Shown here piece by piece: positions 24,540 to 32,508 of a DNA stretch of 41,096 bases (position 1 is its first letter; the number at the start of each line of letters is the position of its first letter). The notes under the pieces are model-generated. The model did not search any database, was not told the DNA's origin, and saw nothing but the letters and a program-made list of their open reading frames with translations. The DNA lies in the NCBI GenBank assembly GCA_021776415.1, contig JAJFFY010000085.1, positions 1 to 41,096 on the forward strand. Reading direction: 5' to 3'. This DNA comes from Hyphococcus sp. GTDB taxonomy: Bacteria > Pseudomonadota > Alphaproteobacteria > Caulobacterales > Parvularculaceae. The translations under genes were made by a program, and so were the position numbers.

Positions 24540-25397
24540 TTACTCCTTACGCACAGCGCGAACCGCGGTTGAAATATCCGTCGCGAGCCTCAACACCGCG
24601 TTAACGCCACTATCGCCCCGGCTGGGCCCGTCATCAAGGGTCAGATCGCTCTGCACCCCAGTTTCGCCAGACCGGGTAAATTCCTCAACCAGGGCCGATC
24701 CGACCACGACGGCGTCAGCAAATCTGGCGAAATCTGCGGCTTTTTCCGGGGTTTTGACACCGAAACCGACCGCGACCGGCAGTCCCGATGCGCTTTTGAT
24801 GCGCGCAACCGCCGCCTCAACCGCGCCGCCAGCGCCGACGCCCTTGCCGGTAATGCCGGCGACCGAGACGTAATAGACAAAGCCGGAGGTGTTTTTGATC
24901 ACATCGGGCAACCGCGCATCATCCGTCGTCGGGGTGGCGAGGCGGATGAAATCGATCCCCGCTTCGCGCGCCGGCAGGCACAGCTCAGCGTCTTCTTCCG
25001 GCGGCAGATCGACGATGATCAGCCCGTCCACACCGGCTGATTTCGCGTCGGCAAGAAAAGCCTCAACCCCATAAGCGTAGAACGGATTGTAATAGCCCAT
25101 CAAAATGATCGGCGTTTGATCGTCCCCGGCGCGGAAGGCGCGCACCATCTCAAGCGTCTTGCGCAAGGTCTGACCGGCGTCGAGCGCGCGTCTTCCCGCC
25201 GCCTGGATCGCCGGACCGTCGGCCATGGGGTCGGTAAAGGCAACGCCCAGCTCGATGATATCAGCGCCGGCCGCGGGCAGTTTTTTTAACAACTCAAGCG
25301 ACGTGTCCATATCAGGATCACCGGCCATGATGAACGCGATAAAGGCGGCGCGATTTTCGCGGCCAAGTTTTTCAAAACAGGGCTTGATCCGGGACAT
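24540..25397 (-). CDS. trpA: Tryptophan synthase alpha subunit
   Basis: 285 residues. Catalytic E49 (IIELGVAF) and D60 (DPMADGP) fall at the same numbers as in the Salmonella enzyme, and the phosphate-binding loops [11 protein letters not shown] and [13 protein letters not shown] are present. It cleaves indole-3-glycerol phosphate to indole and G3P, passing indole to TrpB. GGAG lies close before the ATG at 25397. The C-terminal segment is somewhat longer than average, with a DGPSRGDSG insert. The gene directly upstream is not trpB but an unrelated secreted protein. Confidence 0.96.
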   Translation of the reverse strand: MSRIKPCFEKLGRENRAAFIAFIMAGDPDMDTSLELLKKLPAAGADIIELGVAFTDPMADGPAIQAAGRRALDAGQTLRKTLEMVRAFRAGDDQTPIILMGYYNPFYAYGVEAFLADAKSAGVDGLIIVDLPPEEDAELCLPAREAGIDFIRLATPTTDDARLPDVIKNTSGFVYYVSVAGITGKGVGAGGAVEAAVARIKSASGLPVAVGFGVKTPEKAADFARFADAVVVGSALVEEFTRSGETGVQSDLTLDDGPSRGDSGVNAVLRLATDISTAVRAVRKE

Positions 25398-25480
25398 AAT
25401 AACTCCGGCGGCCTGACTAGCGCAGCCATCAGGAATTGCAACAGGCGCAGTGATCTTCGCCCGCGCAGGCCTTAGCCCGG

Positions 25481-26059
25481 TCAGTCGGCCTCGGCGTTCT
25501 TGTCCATATAAGCGTCAAGGTCGCCTTTCACCGATGCGACAGCGATTTTGTCCGCTTCGGGTGCGTTTTTCACCACCTCCATCATCGCAAAGGTGCTTTC
25601 CAGCTGCGCGCGCATTTCCGGCGGAACCATATCGAGCATGGATTTATCCATCGTCTCCATCATCTGCATCGTGCGCGGATCTTCCTCCTGCATTTTGAGC
25701 GCCATGTAAGCGACCATCACCCGGTCGCCCGCATCGCCCCAGCCCATGGCGGAAAATCCGTGCGACTTAACAATCTTGGCAAGACGCGCATGGTCTGCGG
25801 GATACTTATCTTTCAGCGCGGTAACCGCTTTTGAATAGGGCTTGAACGCCTCGCCTGGTTTTGGCTTTGTGGCGATGTTGATATTATCAATCTTGCCTTC
25901 CGCCTCAAGCCTGTCGCGCATACCGTCAACGCTATCCAGGCTGGCGACAAAGCGCTTGGCCTGATTTTCCGTCAGCGGCTTTTGCTGCTCCGCCGATGCG
26001 CCGGCGACCAGCAAAACAAAGGCGCCCGCGACGGCAATAATCATCCGTTGAAACATCAT
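25481..26059 (-). CDS. Secreted protein of unknown function
   Basis: 192 residues. A signal peptide is clear: [20 protein letters not shown] followed by a likely cleavage after ASA. The mature part is helical and charged, with a methionine-rich stretch ([19 protein letters not shown]) and no cysteines or recognised catalytic motif. GGAG precedes the double ATG at 26059/26056, so either methionine could start it. It is 83 bases upstream of trpA on the same strand, with no clear terminator between them. It occupies the place where trpB is often found. Confidence 0.75.
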   Translation of the reverse strand: MMFQRMIIAVAGAFVLLVAGASAEQQKPLTENQAKRFVASLDSVDGMRDRLEAEGKIDNINIATKPKPGEAFKPYSKAVTALKDKYPADHARLAKIVKSHGFSAMGWGDAGDRVMVAYMALKMQEEDPRTMQMMETMDKSMLDMVPPEMRAQLESTFAMMEVVKNAPEADKIAVASVKGDLDAYMDKNAEAD

Positions 26060-26210
26060 TTATTCTCCCTGCCTAGCGCTGCGCTTTCGTTTGTCGATGG
26101 CGCGGTGCGATTACTATTCGTAGCATAACGCGCCGCCGCGCCAATGTGACTTCTGCGTAACGTGACGCGGCTAGATCATCGGGCGATAAATCTGAGCCGC
26201 ACGCCAACAT

Positions 26211-26340
26211 TCCGCTCATCCCCGCGCCCGCGCGCGAATGCGCGCAGTTCATTTTAGACCGCCTTCGCGGTCGGATGGGAATCCAGAAAAACGCGCACCG
26301 GATATGGCTCTGGATCCCCGCTTTCGCGGGGATGAGCGGA
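26211..26340. repeat. Palindromic intergenic repeat, family B, copy 1
   Basis: A perfect 16-base inverted repeat, TCCGCTCATCCCCGCG (26211-26226) and CGCGGGGATGAGCGGA (26325-26340), bounds the element. Inside is the hairpin GACCGC-CTTC-GCGGTC (26257-26272), preceded by CGCGCGCGAATGCGCGC. The same inner block occurs at 28808-28855. It fills most of the 320-base gap 26060-26379, whose other parts show nothing recognisable. The outer arms resemble the 'catccccgcgaaagcggggatcc' palindromes scattered in many proteobacterial genomes. Confidence 0.75.
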
Positions 26341-26379
26341 GATGGGTTTGGGCCTCAAACTGAATAATCGCTCAACACT

Positions 26380-26805
26380 CTAACTGTCGGCGCCCGGGCG
26401 TTTGCGCTTTTCCTTGGTCTCGCCGCGGCGACGTTTGCTCTCAAGGCGTTTGCGCTTTTGCGATGGCGGCGTGCGGGTGGGTTTGCGGCGCTTCGGCGGC
26501 GTGGCGGCGCGCTCGATCAACGCGCCGAGCCGGGCGCGCGCATCTGCGCGGTTGCGCTCGCGTTCGCGGAAGCGCTTTGCCTCGATAATGATAACCCCGT
26601 CCTTGGTCATCCGCCGCCCGGCGATACTCCGAAGCCGCGCTTTGACTGCATCATCAAGCGACGGCGAGGCCAGCGCATCAAAACGCAACTGCACCGCGGT
26701 CTCAACCTTATTGACATTCTGCCCGCCGGGACCGGAAGCGCGGATGAATGTTTCGGTGAGTTCCCAGTCGGCAATCTCGATCTTTGGTGTAACGACAAGC
26801 GACAT
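26380..26805 (-). CDS. arfB: ArfB, alternative ribosome-rescue peptidyl-tRNA hydrolase
   Basis: 141 residues. The release-factor-like GGQ motif sits in RASGPGGQNVNKVET (G27-G28-Q29). The C-terminus is a long basic tail (KRRKPTRTPPSQKRKR...) that in the family threads the empty mRNA channel. The protein hydrolyses peptidyl-tRNA on stalled ribosomes lacking a stop codon, as a backup to tmRNA. Length and layout match ArfB (YaeJ) rather than the longer RF1/RF2. It stands alone, downstream of a low-GC hypothetical gene on the same strand. Confidence 0.94.
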   Translation of the reverse strand: MSLVVTPKIEIADWELTETFIRASGPGGQNVNKVETAVQLRFDALASPSLDDAVKARLRSIAGRRMTKDGVIIIEAKRFRERERNRADARARLGALIERAATPPKRRKPTRTPPSQKRKRLESKRRRGETKEKRKRPGADS

Positions 26806-26945
26806 TGAAGCGCTTTAGCACAAACGACAATTTTTCGCCAAGGACGGGCATTGGCGAAATTCGACGTTAGGTCTTTGCCTTCCAGTATGAAGGCCTTGGG
26901 AGATATCTATTGTCCGTGAACAAACCTTAAATAGTATTTTGGCTC

Positions 26946-27416
26946 TTAACTCTTGCCCGGTTCGGTGATGATTGATGAGATCATGTTGTTGAAGGCTGGG
27001 CTGAATTGCGATTTGTTGGTCTGCCAATGATCGAGGAGGCCGCGATCACCCTTCAGCACCACGGTCAACCTAACTTGGCTTCCCTGCCAAATATCCCCAT
27101 CGAGCGCGCCGGAAAGATGTTGTAAGTGCGAGTTCTGCCAGGTGCGCAGAACATTGCCATAAAATGTGGTTAGTCTGAGCTGATCCGTCTCTGTAAGTTC
27201 TTCACCCTTGCGTCCCTTTACGAGCAATGCCGCAAATTCCGGACTCTGGGAAATGAAAAATTCGATTTCGCTGAAGCTGTCCTGAAAATCACTGGCGGCT
27301 TGCAGGCGTGATGCCATCGTGTTCTGACGCAACTCAAAGGAAAGAAATAAAATCCCCGCTATCACCCCGATATTGGCGGCTAGCGTCATCCAGCGGTTTA
27401 ATCGATCTAAGTTCAT
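26946..27416 (-). CDS. Single-pass membrane protein of unknown function
   Basis: 156 residues. The N-terminus MNLDRLNRWMTLAANIGVIA followed by GILFLSFELRQN is one membrane helix with a short cytoplasmic lead, and the rest is a soluble, probably helical domain rich in Q, S and F. Many marine proteobacteria carry proteins beginning LNRWMTLAANIGVIAGI with no assigned function. GAGG precedes the ATG at 27416. Base composition is noticeably more AT-rich than the neighbouring housekeeping genes, suggesting later acquisition. Confidence 0.7.
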   Translation of the reverse strand: MNLDRLNRWMTLAANIGVIAGILFLSFELRQNTMASRLQAASDFQDSFSEIEFFISQSPEFAALLVKGRKGEELTETDQLRLTTFYGNVLRTWQNSHLQHLSGALDGDIWQGSQVRLTVVLKGDRGLLDHWQTNKSQFSPAFNNMISSIITEPGKS

Positions 27417-27547
27417 GTCAGCACCTCATAAAGTCCAATACCAATTCGCCCGTCTTGAATGTTTGTCTCCTTCATAACTTATAAGCGTCGTTTAAACTTG
27501 CGAATCTCAATGACCATTTTGAGCCAACAAAAGCCCTCAGCAACGCC

Positions 27548-28690
27548 CTAAACCGCCGCTTCCCGCCGCAACTCACTCGCGCGTTTCTTCACGCTTTCGG
27601 ACTTCAATTGCCCGCAAGCCGCCTGAATATCTCGGCCTCGGGGCGTTCTGATGGGCGAGGCGTAGCCGGCGCGGTTGACGATTTCGGCGAAGGCTTCGAT
27701 CCGCTCCCAGCTGGAACATTCATAAGGCGCGCCCGGCCATGGGTTGAACGGTATGAGGTTTATCTTCGCCGGAATGCCTTTGAGGAGCCGCACCAGCTCG
27801 CGCGCTTCATCGTCTGAATCATTGACGCCCTTCAACATCACATATTCAAAGGTGATGCGCCGCGCATTGGATGCGCCTGGGTAATTCCGGCAGGCCTCTA
27901 AAAGCTCCGCAAGCGGATATTTCCGATTAATCGGCACCAGCTCGTCGCGCAACGCGTCATTGGTTGCATGCAGCGAGATCGCCAGCATCGCTGAGGTCTG
28001 CTCGCCAAGGTCGTGCATCTGCGGCACAACGCCCGAGGTCGAGACCGTGATCCTTCGCCGCGACAGGCCAATCCCTTCACCATCGGAGATCACCTCGATC
28101 GCCTTTGCGACATTGTCGAGATTATAGAGCGGCTCGCCCATGCCCATGAACACCACATTGGAAAGCTGGCGGTCAGCCTTGTCGGACGGCCACTCTTCAA
28201 GATCGTCTTTAACCGCGATAACCTGACCGATAATTTCCGCAGCCGTCAGATTACGGACCAGTTTCTGTGTGCCGGTGTGGCAGAAGGTGCAATTGAGCGT
28301 GCAGCCGACTTGGCTTGAAACACACAACGCGCCAGTGCGGCCGACATTAGGAATAAAGACGCATTCAACTTCGATGCCCGGCCCGAACCCAAGCAGATAT
28401 TTGCGCGTACCATCCGTCGAGACCTGCCGCTCGATCACTTTCGGGCGCGCAATCTCAAACTGCTCGGCTAACGCCGTCCGCATCTCCTTGCCGATATTGC
28501 TCATCACGGAAAAGTCGCGCGCGCCAAAATCATAGACCCACCGCCACAACTGGCTGGCGCGCATGCGCGCTTGTTTCACGTCGAGCCCGAACCGTTCGCG
28601 AAGAGCCGCGCCAAGCTCGCTGCGGGTTAAACCGGCAAGGTTTGTAAGCGCCGCCAGAGGCGCGCCGGAGCTGAGGTCTAATTTGGCCAT
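27548..28690 (-). CDS. rlmN: RlmN, dual-specificity 23S rRNA A2503/tRNA A37 C2-methyltransferase
   Basis: 380 residues from the ATG at 28690; a start at 28732 would add 14 poorly supported residues. Radical-SAM cysteines are C130-xxx-C134-xx-C137 ([12 protein letters not shown]), and the two catalytic cysteines correspond to C123 and C359, with the same spacing to the cluster as in E. coli. It methylates C2 of A2503 in 23S rRNA and A37 of some tRNAs, affecting decoding accuracy. Family blocks [15 protein letters not shown] and [15 protein letters not shown] are present. A family B repeat lies upstream. Confidence 0.96.
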   Translation of the reverse strand: MAKLDLSSGAPLAALTNLAGLTRSELGAALRERFGLDVKQARMRASQLWRWVYDFGARDFSVMSNIGKEMRTALAEQFEIARPKVIERQVSTDGTRKYLLGFGPGIEVECVFIPNVGRTGALCVSSQVGCTLNCTFCHTGTQKLVRNLTAAEIIGQVIAVKDDLEEWPSDKADRQLSNVVFMGMGEPLYNLDNVAKAIEVISDGEGIGLSRRRITVSTSGVVPQMHDLGEQTSAMLAISLHATNDALRDELVPINRKYPLAELLEACRNYPGASNARRITFEYVMLKGVNDSDDEARELVRLLKGIPAKINLIPFNPWPGAPYECSSWERIEAFAEIVNRAGYASPIRTPRGRDIQAACGQLKSESVKKRASELRREAAV

Positions 28691-28780
28691 AATGGGATAT
28701 AAACACGCGCCGCTTGGGCGTCCAGCGATCACGCAGGGTTTGTCTCAAAATTGGTATTTGAAAATACCCCTCACAACGCC

Positions 28781-28955
28781 GTCATCCCGTGTGCTGTGCA
28801 GCACCCGCGCGCGAACGCACGCAAACTTTAGCTCGACCGCCTTCGCGGTCGGATGCTGCTTCGCTGGTCCGGGATCGCTCAGAAGGGTTGCGCCTGCCGA
28901 TAGCGATCCCGTGCTAGCAGTGCATCACTTCGTGCTGCACAGCACACGGGATGAC
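28781..28955. repeat. Palindromic intergenic repeat, family B, copy 2
   Basis: A perfect 24-base inverted repeat bounds it (28781-28804 and 28932-28955; core CATCCCGTGTGCTGTGCAGC). Nested inside are GACCGC-CTTC-GCGGTC (28835-28850) and a second pair GGGATCGCT (28871-28879)/AGCGATCCC (28902-28910). The inner block CGCGCGCGAACGCACGC plus the GACCGC hairpin and GGATG matches the copy at 26211. It fills most of the 302-base gap between rlmN and the Lrp-family gene. Confidence 0.8.
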
Positions 28956-28992
28956 AGCGCTCAATAATTAAGCGTCTCAAACGGCTAGGCGC

Positions 28993-29451
28993 CTAGATAT
29001 AATCGAGCGGCAATTCGGTGGTGTATTTGAGGCGTTCCATGGAGAAGGTCGAGCTGACATCGGAAAACTCGGCGATCGAGATCAGTTTTTTATAGATCAG
29101 GTCAAACTGCATCATATCCGGGCACACCAGCTTCATCAGATAGTCGGTGTCGCCGCTCATCCGGTGCAGCTCCACAACCTCGGGGATCCGGCGGACAGCC
29201 TCGGAGAAATCCCGCAGCCATTTTTCGCTGTGCTGGGCGGTTTTGACGGCGACAAAGGCGGTCAGTTTGAGATTGACGGCGGCCGGGTCGATCAGCGCCG
29301 CGCGCCGGGCGATCACGCCTTCCTCTTCAAGTTTTTTGATCCGCCGCCAGCACGGGGTCGGCGACAGGCCGACAGATTCGGCAATTTCACTAACCGGGGT
29401 CGCTGAATCGTGCTGCAATTGCGCCAAAATGGCTTTATCGATGCTATCCAT
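28993..29451 (-). CDS. Lrp/AsnC family transcriptional regulator
   Basis: 152 residues from the ATG at 29451 (a longer frame from 29490 lies in the AT-rich promoter region and is rejected). The N-terminal helix-turn-helix is SIDKAILAQLQHDSATPVSE through SPTPCWRRIKKLEEEGVI, and the C-terminal RAM domain follows (VVELHRMSGDTDYLMKLV), which binds an amino acid and oligomerises. Such regulators usually control an adjacent divergent gene and themselves. The divergent neighbour is a small DUF6356-like protein. The effector cannot be told. Confidence 0.93.
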   Translation of the reverse strand: MDSIDKAILAQLQHDSATPVSEIAESVGLSPTPCWRRIKKLEEEGVIARRAALIDPAAVNLKLTAFVAVKTAQHSEKWLRDFSEAVRRIPEVVELHRMSGDTDYLMKLVCPDMMQFDLIYKKLISIAEFSDVSSTFSMERLKYTTELPLDYI

Positions 29452-29516
29452 TCTATTTTTATACCATAAAGTAGAAAATAATCGCAACAAATAGTTTTTC
29501 TAATCACCTATATAGA

Positions 29517-29526
29517 GAAAATTTTC
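29517..29526. promoter_or_regulatory. Candidate Lrp-family operator in an AT-rich divergent promoter
   Basis: The perfect palindrome GAAAATTTTC lies in a roughly 90-base AT-rich patch (29452-29540) between the Lrp-family gene and the divergent small gene. The context TAGAGAAAATTTTCATT resembles the loose AT-rich Lrp consensus. Autoregulation is an inference. Confidence 0.35.
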
Positions 29527-29573
29527 ATTGAAACCTGCGCATATTGGCGAAAATAGCACGGGACAACATCGCC

Positions 29574-29855
29574 ATGATCAAACGCGCCTTTACTGAGCAT
29601 CCCGAAAGCGTTGGCGAGAGCTATTTCCAGCATATGGGCATGGCGTTCAGCTTCAGCGCGAAAATGCTTGGCGCCGGGTTCGCTTGCGCGCTGCATGGTT
29701 TGTTTCCGTTTTTGTTTGTCCGCACCGGGAGCCAGTGCATCACAGATTTGCATGACTGCATGGTCGCCAATCGCGATCGCCGCCAATGCTCTGAGGTCGG
29801 CGAAGACATGCCCGCGCTGGCGCGCGACAAGGCCGAAATGCACGCCGCGCAGTAG
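29574..29855 (+). CDS. Small DUF6356-like membrane protein
   Basis: 93 residues from the ATG at 29574; a TTG at 29544 would add 10. The sequence FTEHPESVGESYFQHMGMAF and the hydrophobic segment GAGFACALHGLFPFLFVRTG, followed by ITDLH, match the small alphaproteobacterial DUF6356 family. It has one or two membrane segments and a charged C-terminal tail, the latter longer than I would expect for the family. It is divergent from the Lrp-type regulator and is its likely target. Function unknown. Confidence 0.75.
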   Translation: MIKRAFTEHPESVGESYFQHMGMAFSFSAKMLGAGFACALHGLFPFLFVRTGSQCITDLHDCMVANRDRRQCSEVGEDMPALARDKAEMHAAQ

Positions 29856-29965
29856 CTCGCTAAAATCCCGCAAAACGTCTTCAATGAGACGCACAGCTTT
29901 ACCCTGATCTTAACCAGATTGCGCGATCATTCTTCCTACCGTTTTTCGGATGGGAGCTCCATTAA

Positions 29966-30925
29966 ATGTCCGACCAGTCCTTGCAAACCAAGATCGCCGC
30001 TATTGGCGCGGATGGCTATGTCACCGCTGACGAAGTTTTGTTTTTGCGGCGTTCTGTTTTCGCCAACGGCGTTGTCAGCGCGACCGAGCTTGATGCGCTG
30101 TTTGCGCTGGGCGCGCACGCCCAGGAAGGCGATGCGGAATGGGCGCAGTTTTTTGCCGAAGCCGCCGCCGATTTTTATCTGCGCGAGGAACAGCCCCACG
30201 GCTATCTCACCCCGGAAGAATTTCAATCGCTGAGGCGCCGCGTCACGCAAGACAGCAGCGCAAACAAGCTTGAGCTCGGTCTGCTGGTTAAATTAATGGA
30301 GACCGCGACCGAGACGCCGCCGGAGATGGCCGCGTTTGTCGGCGAGCAGATCAAACAGGCGGTTCTGAACAAACCAACCGGGCCGGCGATCGACAAGGTC
30401 GAGATCATGCTGACCCGGCGTTATCTTTTTGCCGCCGGCGGCGATGGCAATGTCGCGGTGACGCGGCGCGAGGCGGAGCTTTTATTCGATATCAATGACG
30501 CCATCGGCAAAAGCAGCGATAGCCCTGCCTGGACCGAGCTTTTCGTTCAGGGGATCGTCAACCATCTGATGGCGCATCTTGGCTATAAGGCGCCAAGCCG
30601 CGAGGAAGCATTTCGCCGCGACGCATGGATGCGCGACCAGACGGTCGATGTCGGCGGTTTCTTCAAGCGCATGTTGTCGGGCGGCTTTGGCGCGCTAAAA
30701 GGCGCCTATTCAAACCATTCTGACGACGCAGATTTCAACGATCAACGCGACGCGGATGTTGCTGAGGCGGCAAAAGTGACCGGCGCTGAAGCCGCATGGC
30801 TCGCCGCCCGCATCGGCCGCGACGGCGCCTTTGACGCCCATGAACGCCAACTCATCGAGCGCATGCGCGCCTTGGAAAAAGACCTGCCGGAAGGTTTAAA
30901 AGCGCTGCTGGAACGGGCGGCGTAA
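29966..30925 (+). CDS. Helical repeat protein of unknown function, TerB/EF-hand-like modules
   Basis: 319 residues with no signal peptide or membrane helix, so probably cytoplasmic. Internal repeats are visible: NGVVSATELDALFALG...W..FF.EAAADFYL (about 34-72), a short GYLTPEEFQSLRRRV (about 79-93), DGNVAVTRREAELLFDIND...W..LFVQGIVNHLM (about 157-196), and DGAFDAHERQLIERMRALEK near the C-terminus. Each begins with a D/N-G loop followed by an acidic helix, recalling EF-hand or TerB-like folds. GGGAG lies 9 bases before the ATG. The next gene is convergent. I do not know a characterised homologue. Confidence 0.8.
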   Translation: MSDQSLQTKIAAIGADGYVTADEVLFLRRSVFANGVVSATELDALFALGAHAQEGDAEWAQFFAEAAADFYLREEQPHGYLTPEEFQSLRRRVTQDSSANKLELGLLVKLMETATETPPEMAAFVGEQIKQAVLNKPTGPAIDKVEIMLTRRYLFAAGGDGNVAVTRREAELLFDINDAIGKSSDSPAWTELFVQGIVNHLMAHLGYKAPSREEAFRRDAWMRDQTVDVGGFFKRMLSGGFGALKGAYSNHSDDADFNDQRDADVAEAAKVTGAEAAWLAARIGRDGAFDAHERQLIERMRALEKDLPEGLKALLERAA

Positions 30926-30946
30926 TCACGCGGGCCCATTCAGCAC

Positions 30947-31453
30947 TTATGACCCCGCGGCGCCTTCCTGAAACTTCGCCACGAAGACTGTAATGACATC
31001 GGCCCAGCGGCTGATGTTTTGCGCCAGATGCTCTGGCGAGACGCCGCCGCCAAGTTCAATCACATAATCGACGCCGACCTTGTTCTGGCTTTCCAAAATA
31101 TAAGCGCGGCCGAAAACCTGGCTGTCATTGAAGCTGTTGATGATCCGGTAATCGCTGGTGGTGACGCTGCGGCCGAGATCGAAATTTGCGAAAAATACCA
31201 AATTCTCGCAAGCTGGCGGCGTGCCTGAACAGGAAAGCGCCCGCACGAAGAAGACGAAGTCTCCCGCCGCACCTTGCCCCACCGGCGCGCCGGTGGCCGC
31301 GTCCTCGATTATGGTCGGGCTCAGCCCCGCCGCACTCAAGGCCGCGCTCAGCTGATCGCCATTGACCGAATCCAAACTCTGCGCCGTCGCAGAGCTAAAT
31401 GAAAACACCATCGCCGCTGCAATCGCGGCTGCTCTCCGAAAATTGATACCCAT
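30947..31453 (-). CDS. Exported YbjN-domain protein
   Basis: 168 residues from the ATG at 31453; an upstream start at 31495 is not preferred since MGINFRRAAAIAAAMVFSFS gives a clean signal peptide ending near ATAQS. The mature protein has the YbjN (type III chaperone-like) pattern: LSAALSAAGLSPTIIED, FANFDLGRSVTTSDYRIIN, FNDSQVFGRAYI and a terminal helix. Two cysteines in ALSCSGTPPACENLVF may form a disulfide in the periplasm. Role unknown; cytoplasmic YbjN affects motility and stress in E. coli, but exported forms are uncharacterised. Confidence 0.75.
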   Translation of the reverse strand: MGINFRRAAAIAAAMVFSFSSATAQSLDSVNGDQLSAALSAAGLSPTIIEDAATGAPVGQGAAGDFVFFVRALSCSGTPPACENLVFFANFDLGRSVTTSDYRIINSFNDSQVFGRAYILESQNKVGVDYVIELGGGVSPEHLAQNISRWADVITVFVAKFQEGAAGS

Positions 31454-31630
31454 AATTTTTACCCCGCCGATACAACCCCAATACTGCCCTATCATGACCG
31501 ATCGGCGCCCGGCTTGGCAATGGCGCCTTTTACCAGGTGCTCAAAGCGCCGGAACCGCTTATTGACTTGGAAAAAGGGCGCTCTATTTTCGCTGGAGCTG
31601 ATTGCCGCCGGGGCAAACCGGCCTTATCAA

Positions 31631-31736
31631 CTAGATCACCGGACGATTAACAGGGATCGCCCGGTGATCTAGATTCTTTACTACGCGCCGGTTGATGCGA
31701 AAAACCGGCTTCCACTTTTTCACCCGGCACTCTAAG
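31631..31736. repeat. Dispersed intergenic repeat, family A, copy 3 (upstream of sdhC)
   Basis: The first hairpin is perfect: CTAGATCACCGG (31631-31642) and CCGGTGATCTAG (31661-31672). It is followed by AGATTCTTTA with GATTC at 31672-31676, then a second hairpin based on GCCGG/CCGGC containing the family core GCGAAAAACCGGCTTCCACT. It occupies a third of the 317-base gap 31454-31770. The rest of that gap holds the YbjN and sdhC leader regions with no confident promoter. Confidence 0.75.
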
Positions 31737-31770
31737 CCCATTCCAGCCGAGCTAATCATACGGGGATTTC

Positions 31771-32169
31771 ATGGCCGACGGCGCAGCATCCGAGCGACCC
31801 CTTTCGCCACATCTTCAGATCTGGCGCTTTACCGTCACTCTGGCAGCGTCCATCACCCACCGTATCAGCGGCGCCGTGCTTTATGGAGGCCTGTTGTTGA
31901 TGGCGCTGTGGCTGATCGGCCTTGCGTTTAACCCGGCGCTGTTTGCGACCGCCTCGGCGATCATCCACTCAGCCCCCGGCTTTATCCTTATTGTCGGCTT
32001 TGTGTGGTCGTTATTGTTCCACCTGATGAACGGGCTGCGGCATCTGTATTGGGATTATGGTCGCGGCTTTGCGCTGAAAACCGCAACCATGACTGCCTGG
32101 CTGGTCTATATCGCCGCAACACTGGCGACTGCCCTGATCATCTGGGCCGGCTATGGCGGGGGCGCTTAG
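31771..32169 (+). CDS. sdhC: Succinate dehydrogenase cytochrome b556 subunit
   Basis: 132 residues. RPLSPHLQIWRFTVTLAASI and THRISGAVLYGG form the family N-terminus and quinone-site region, and HLMNGLRHLYWD in the third helix contains the axial haem histidine candidates. Three membrane helices are evident. It anchors complex II in the inner membrane and contributes to haem b and ubiquinone binding. GGGGA precedes the ATG. sdhD starts on the very next base after the stop. Confidence 0.95.
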   Translation: MADGAASERPLSPHLQIWRFTVTLAASITHRISGAVLYGGLLLMALWLIGLAFNPALFATASAIIHSAPGFILIVGFVWSLLFHLMNGLRHLYWDYGRGFALKTATMTAWLVYIAATLATALIIWAGYGGGA

Positions 32170-32505
32170 ATGTCAAAAAAAGGCACATCATCGTTCATCC
32201 TTCAGCGCGCCAGCGCGGTTGTCCTGGCGCCGCTTTCAATTTGGTTTTTGTTTGCAATCGTTAGCGCCTTAACCGCCGATTACGCTACTGCGCGGGCCTG
32301 GCTCGCCGCGCCATGGAACGCAGCTCTGGTTGGCGGGTTTTTCATTATCGGCGCGCTGCACATGCGCATCGGCATGGCGGAAATTATTGTCGATTACATC
32401 CATTCCTGGCTGAAAGACGTCCTTCTTTTCATCAATTGGCTTGCCGCGCTCGGTCTCATCGCCGCCGCCGCCTGGTCGATTTACATCATTTCCTTTGTAG
32501 GCTGA
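32170..32505 (+). CDS. sdhD: Succinate dehydrogenase membrane anchor subunit
   Basis: 111 residues with three membrane helices: VVLAPLSIWFLFAIVSAL, the ALVGGFFIIGALHMRIGM region and LLFINWLAALGLIAAAAWSI. The motif LHMRIGMAEIIVDYIH holds the second haem b ligand region of alphaproteobacterial SdhD. It abuts sdhC without a gap, and sdhA begins 3 bases after its stop, so the three are one operon. Confidence 0.94.
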   Translation: MSKKGTSSFILQRASAVVLAPLSIWFLFAIVSALTADYATARAWLAAPWNAALVGGFFIIGALHMRIGMAEIIVDYIHSWLKDVLLFINWLAALGLIAAAAWSIYIISFVG

Positions 32506-32508
32506 CGA

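Noticed and set aside
30929-30959. CGCGGG/CCCGCG inverted repeat between two convergent genes
   Set aside because: The stem is only 6 bases with a 19-base loop and no T-run; too weak for a terminator call.
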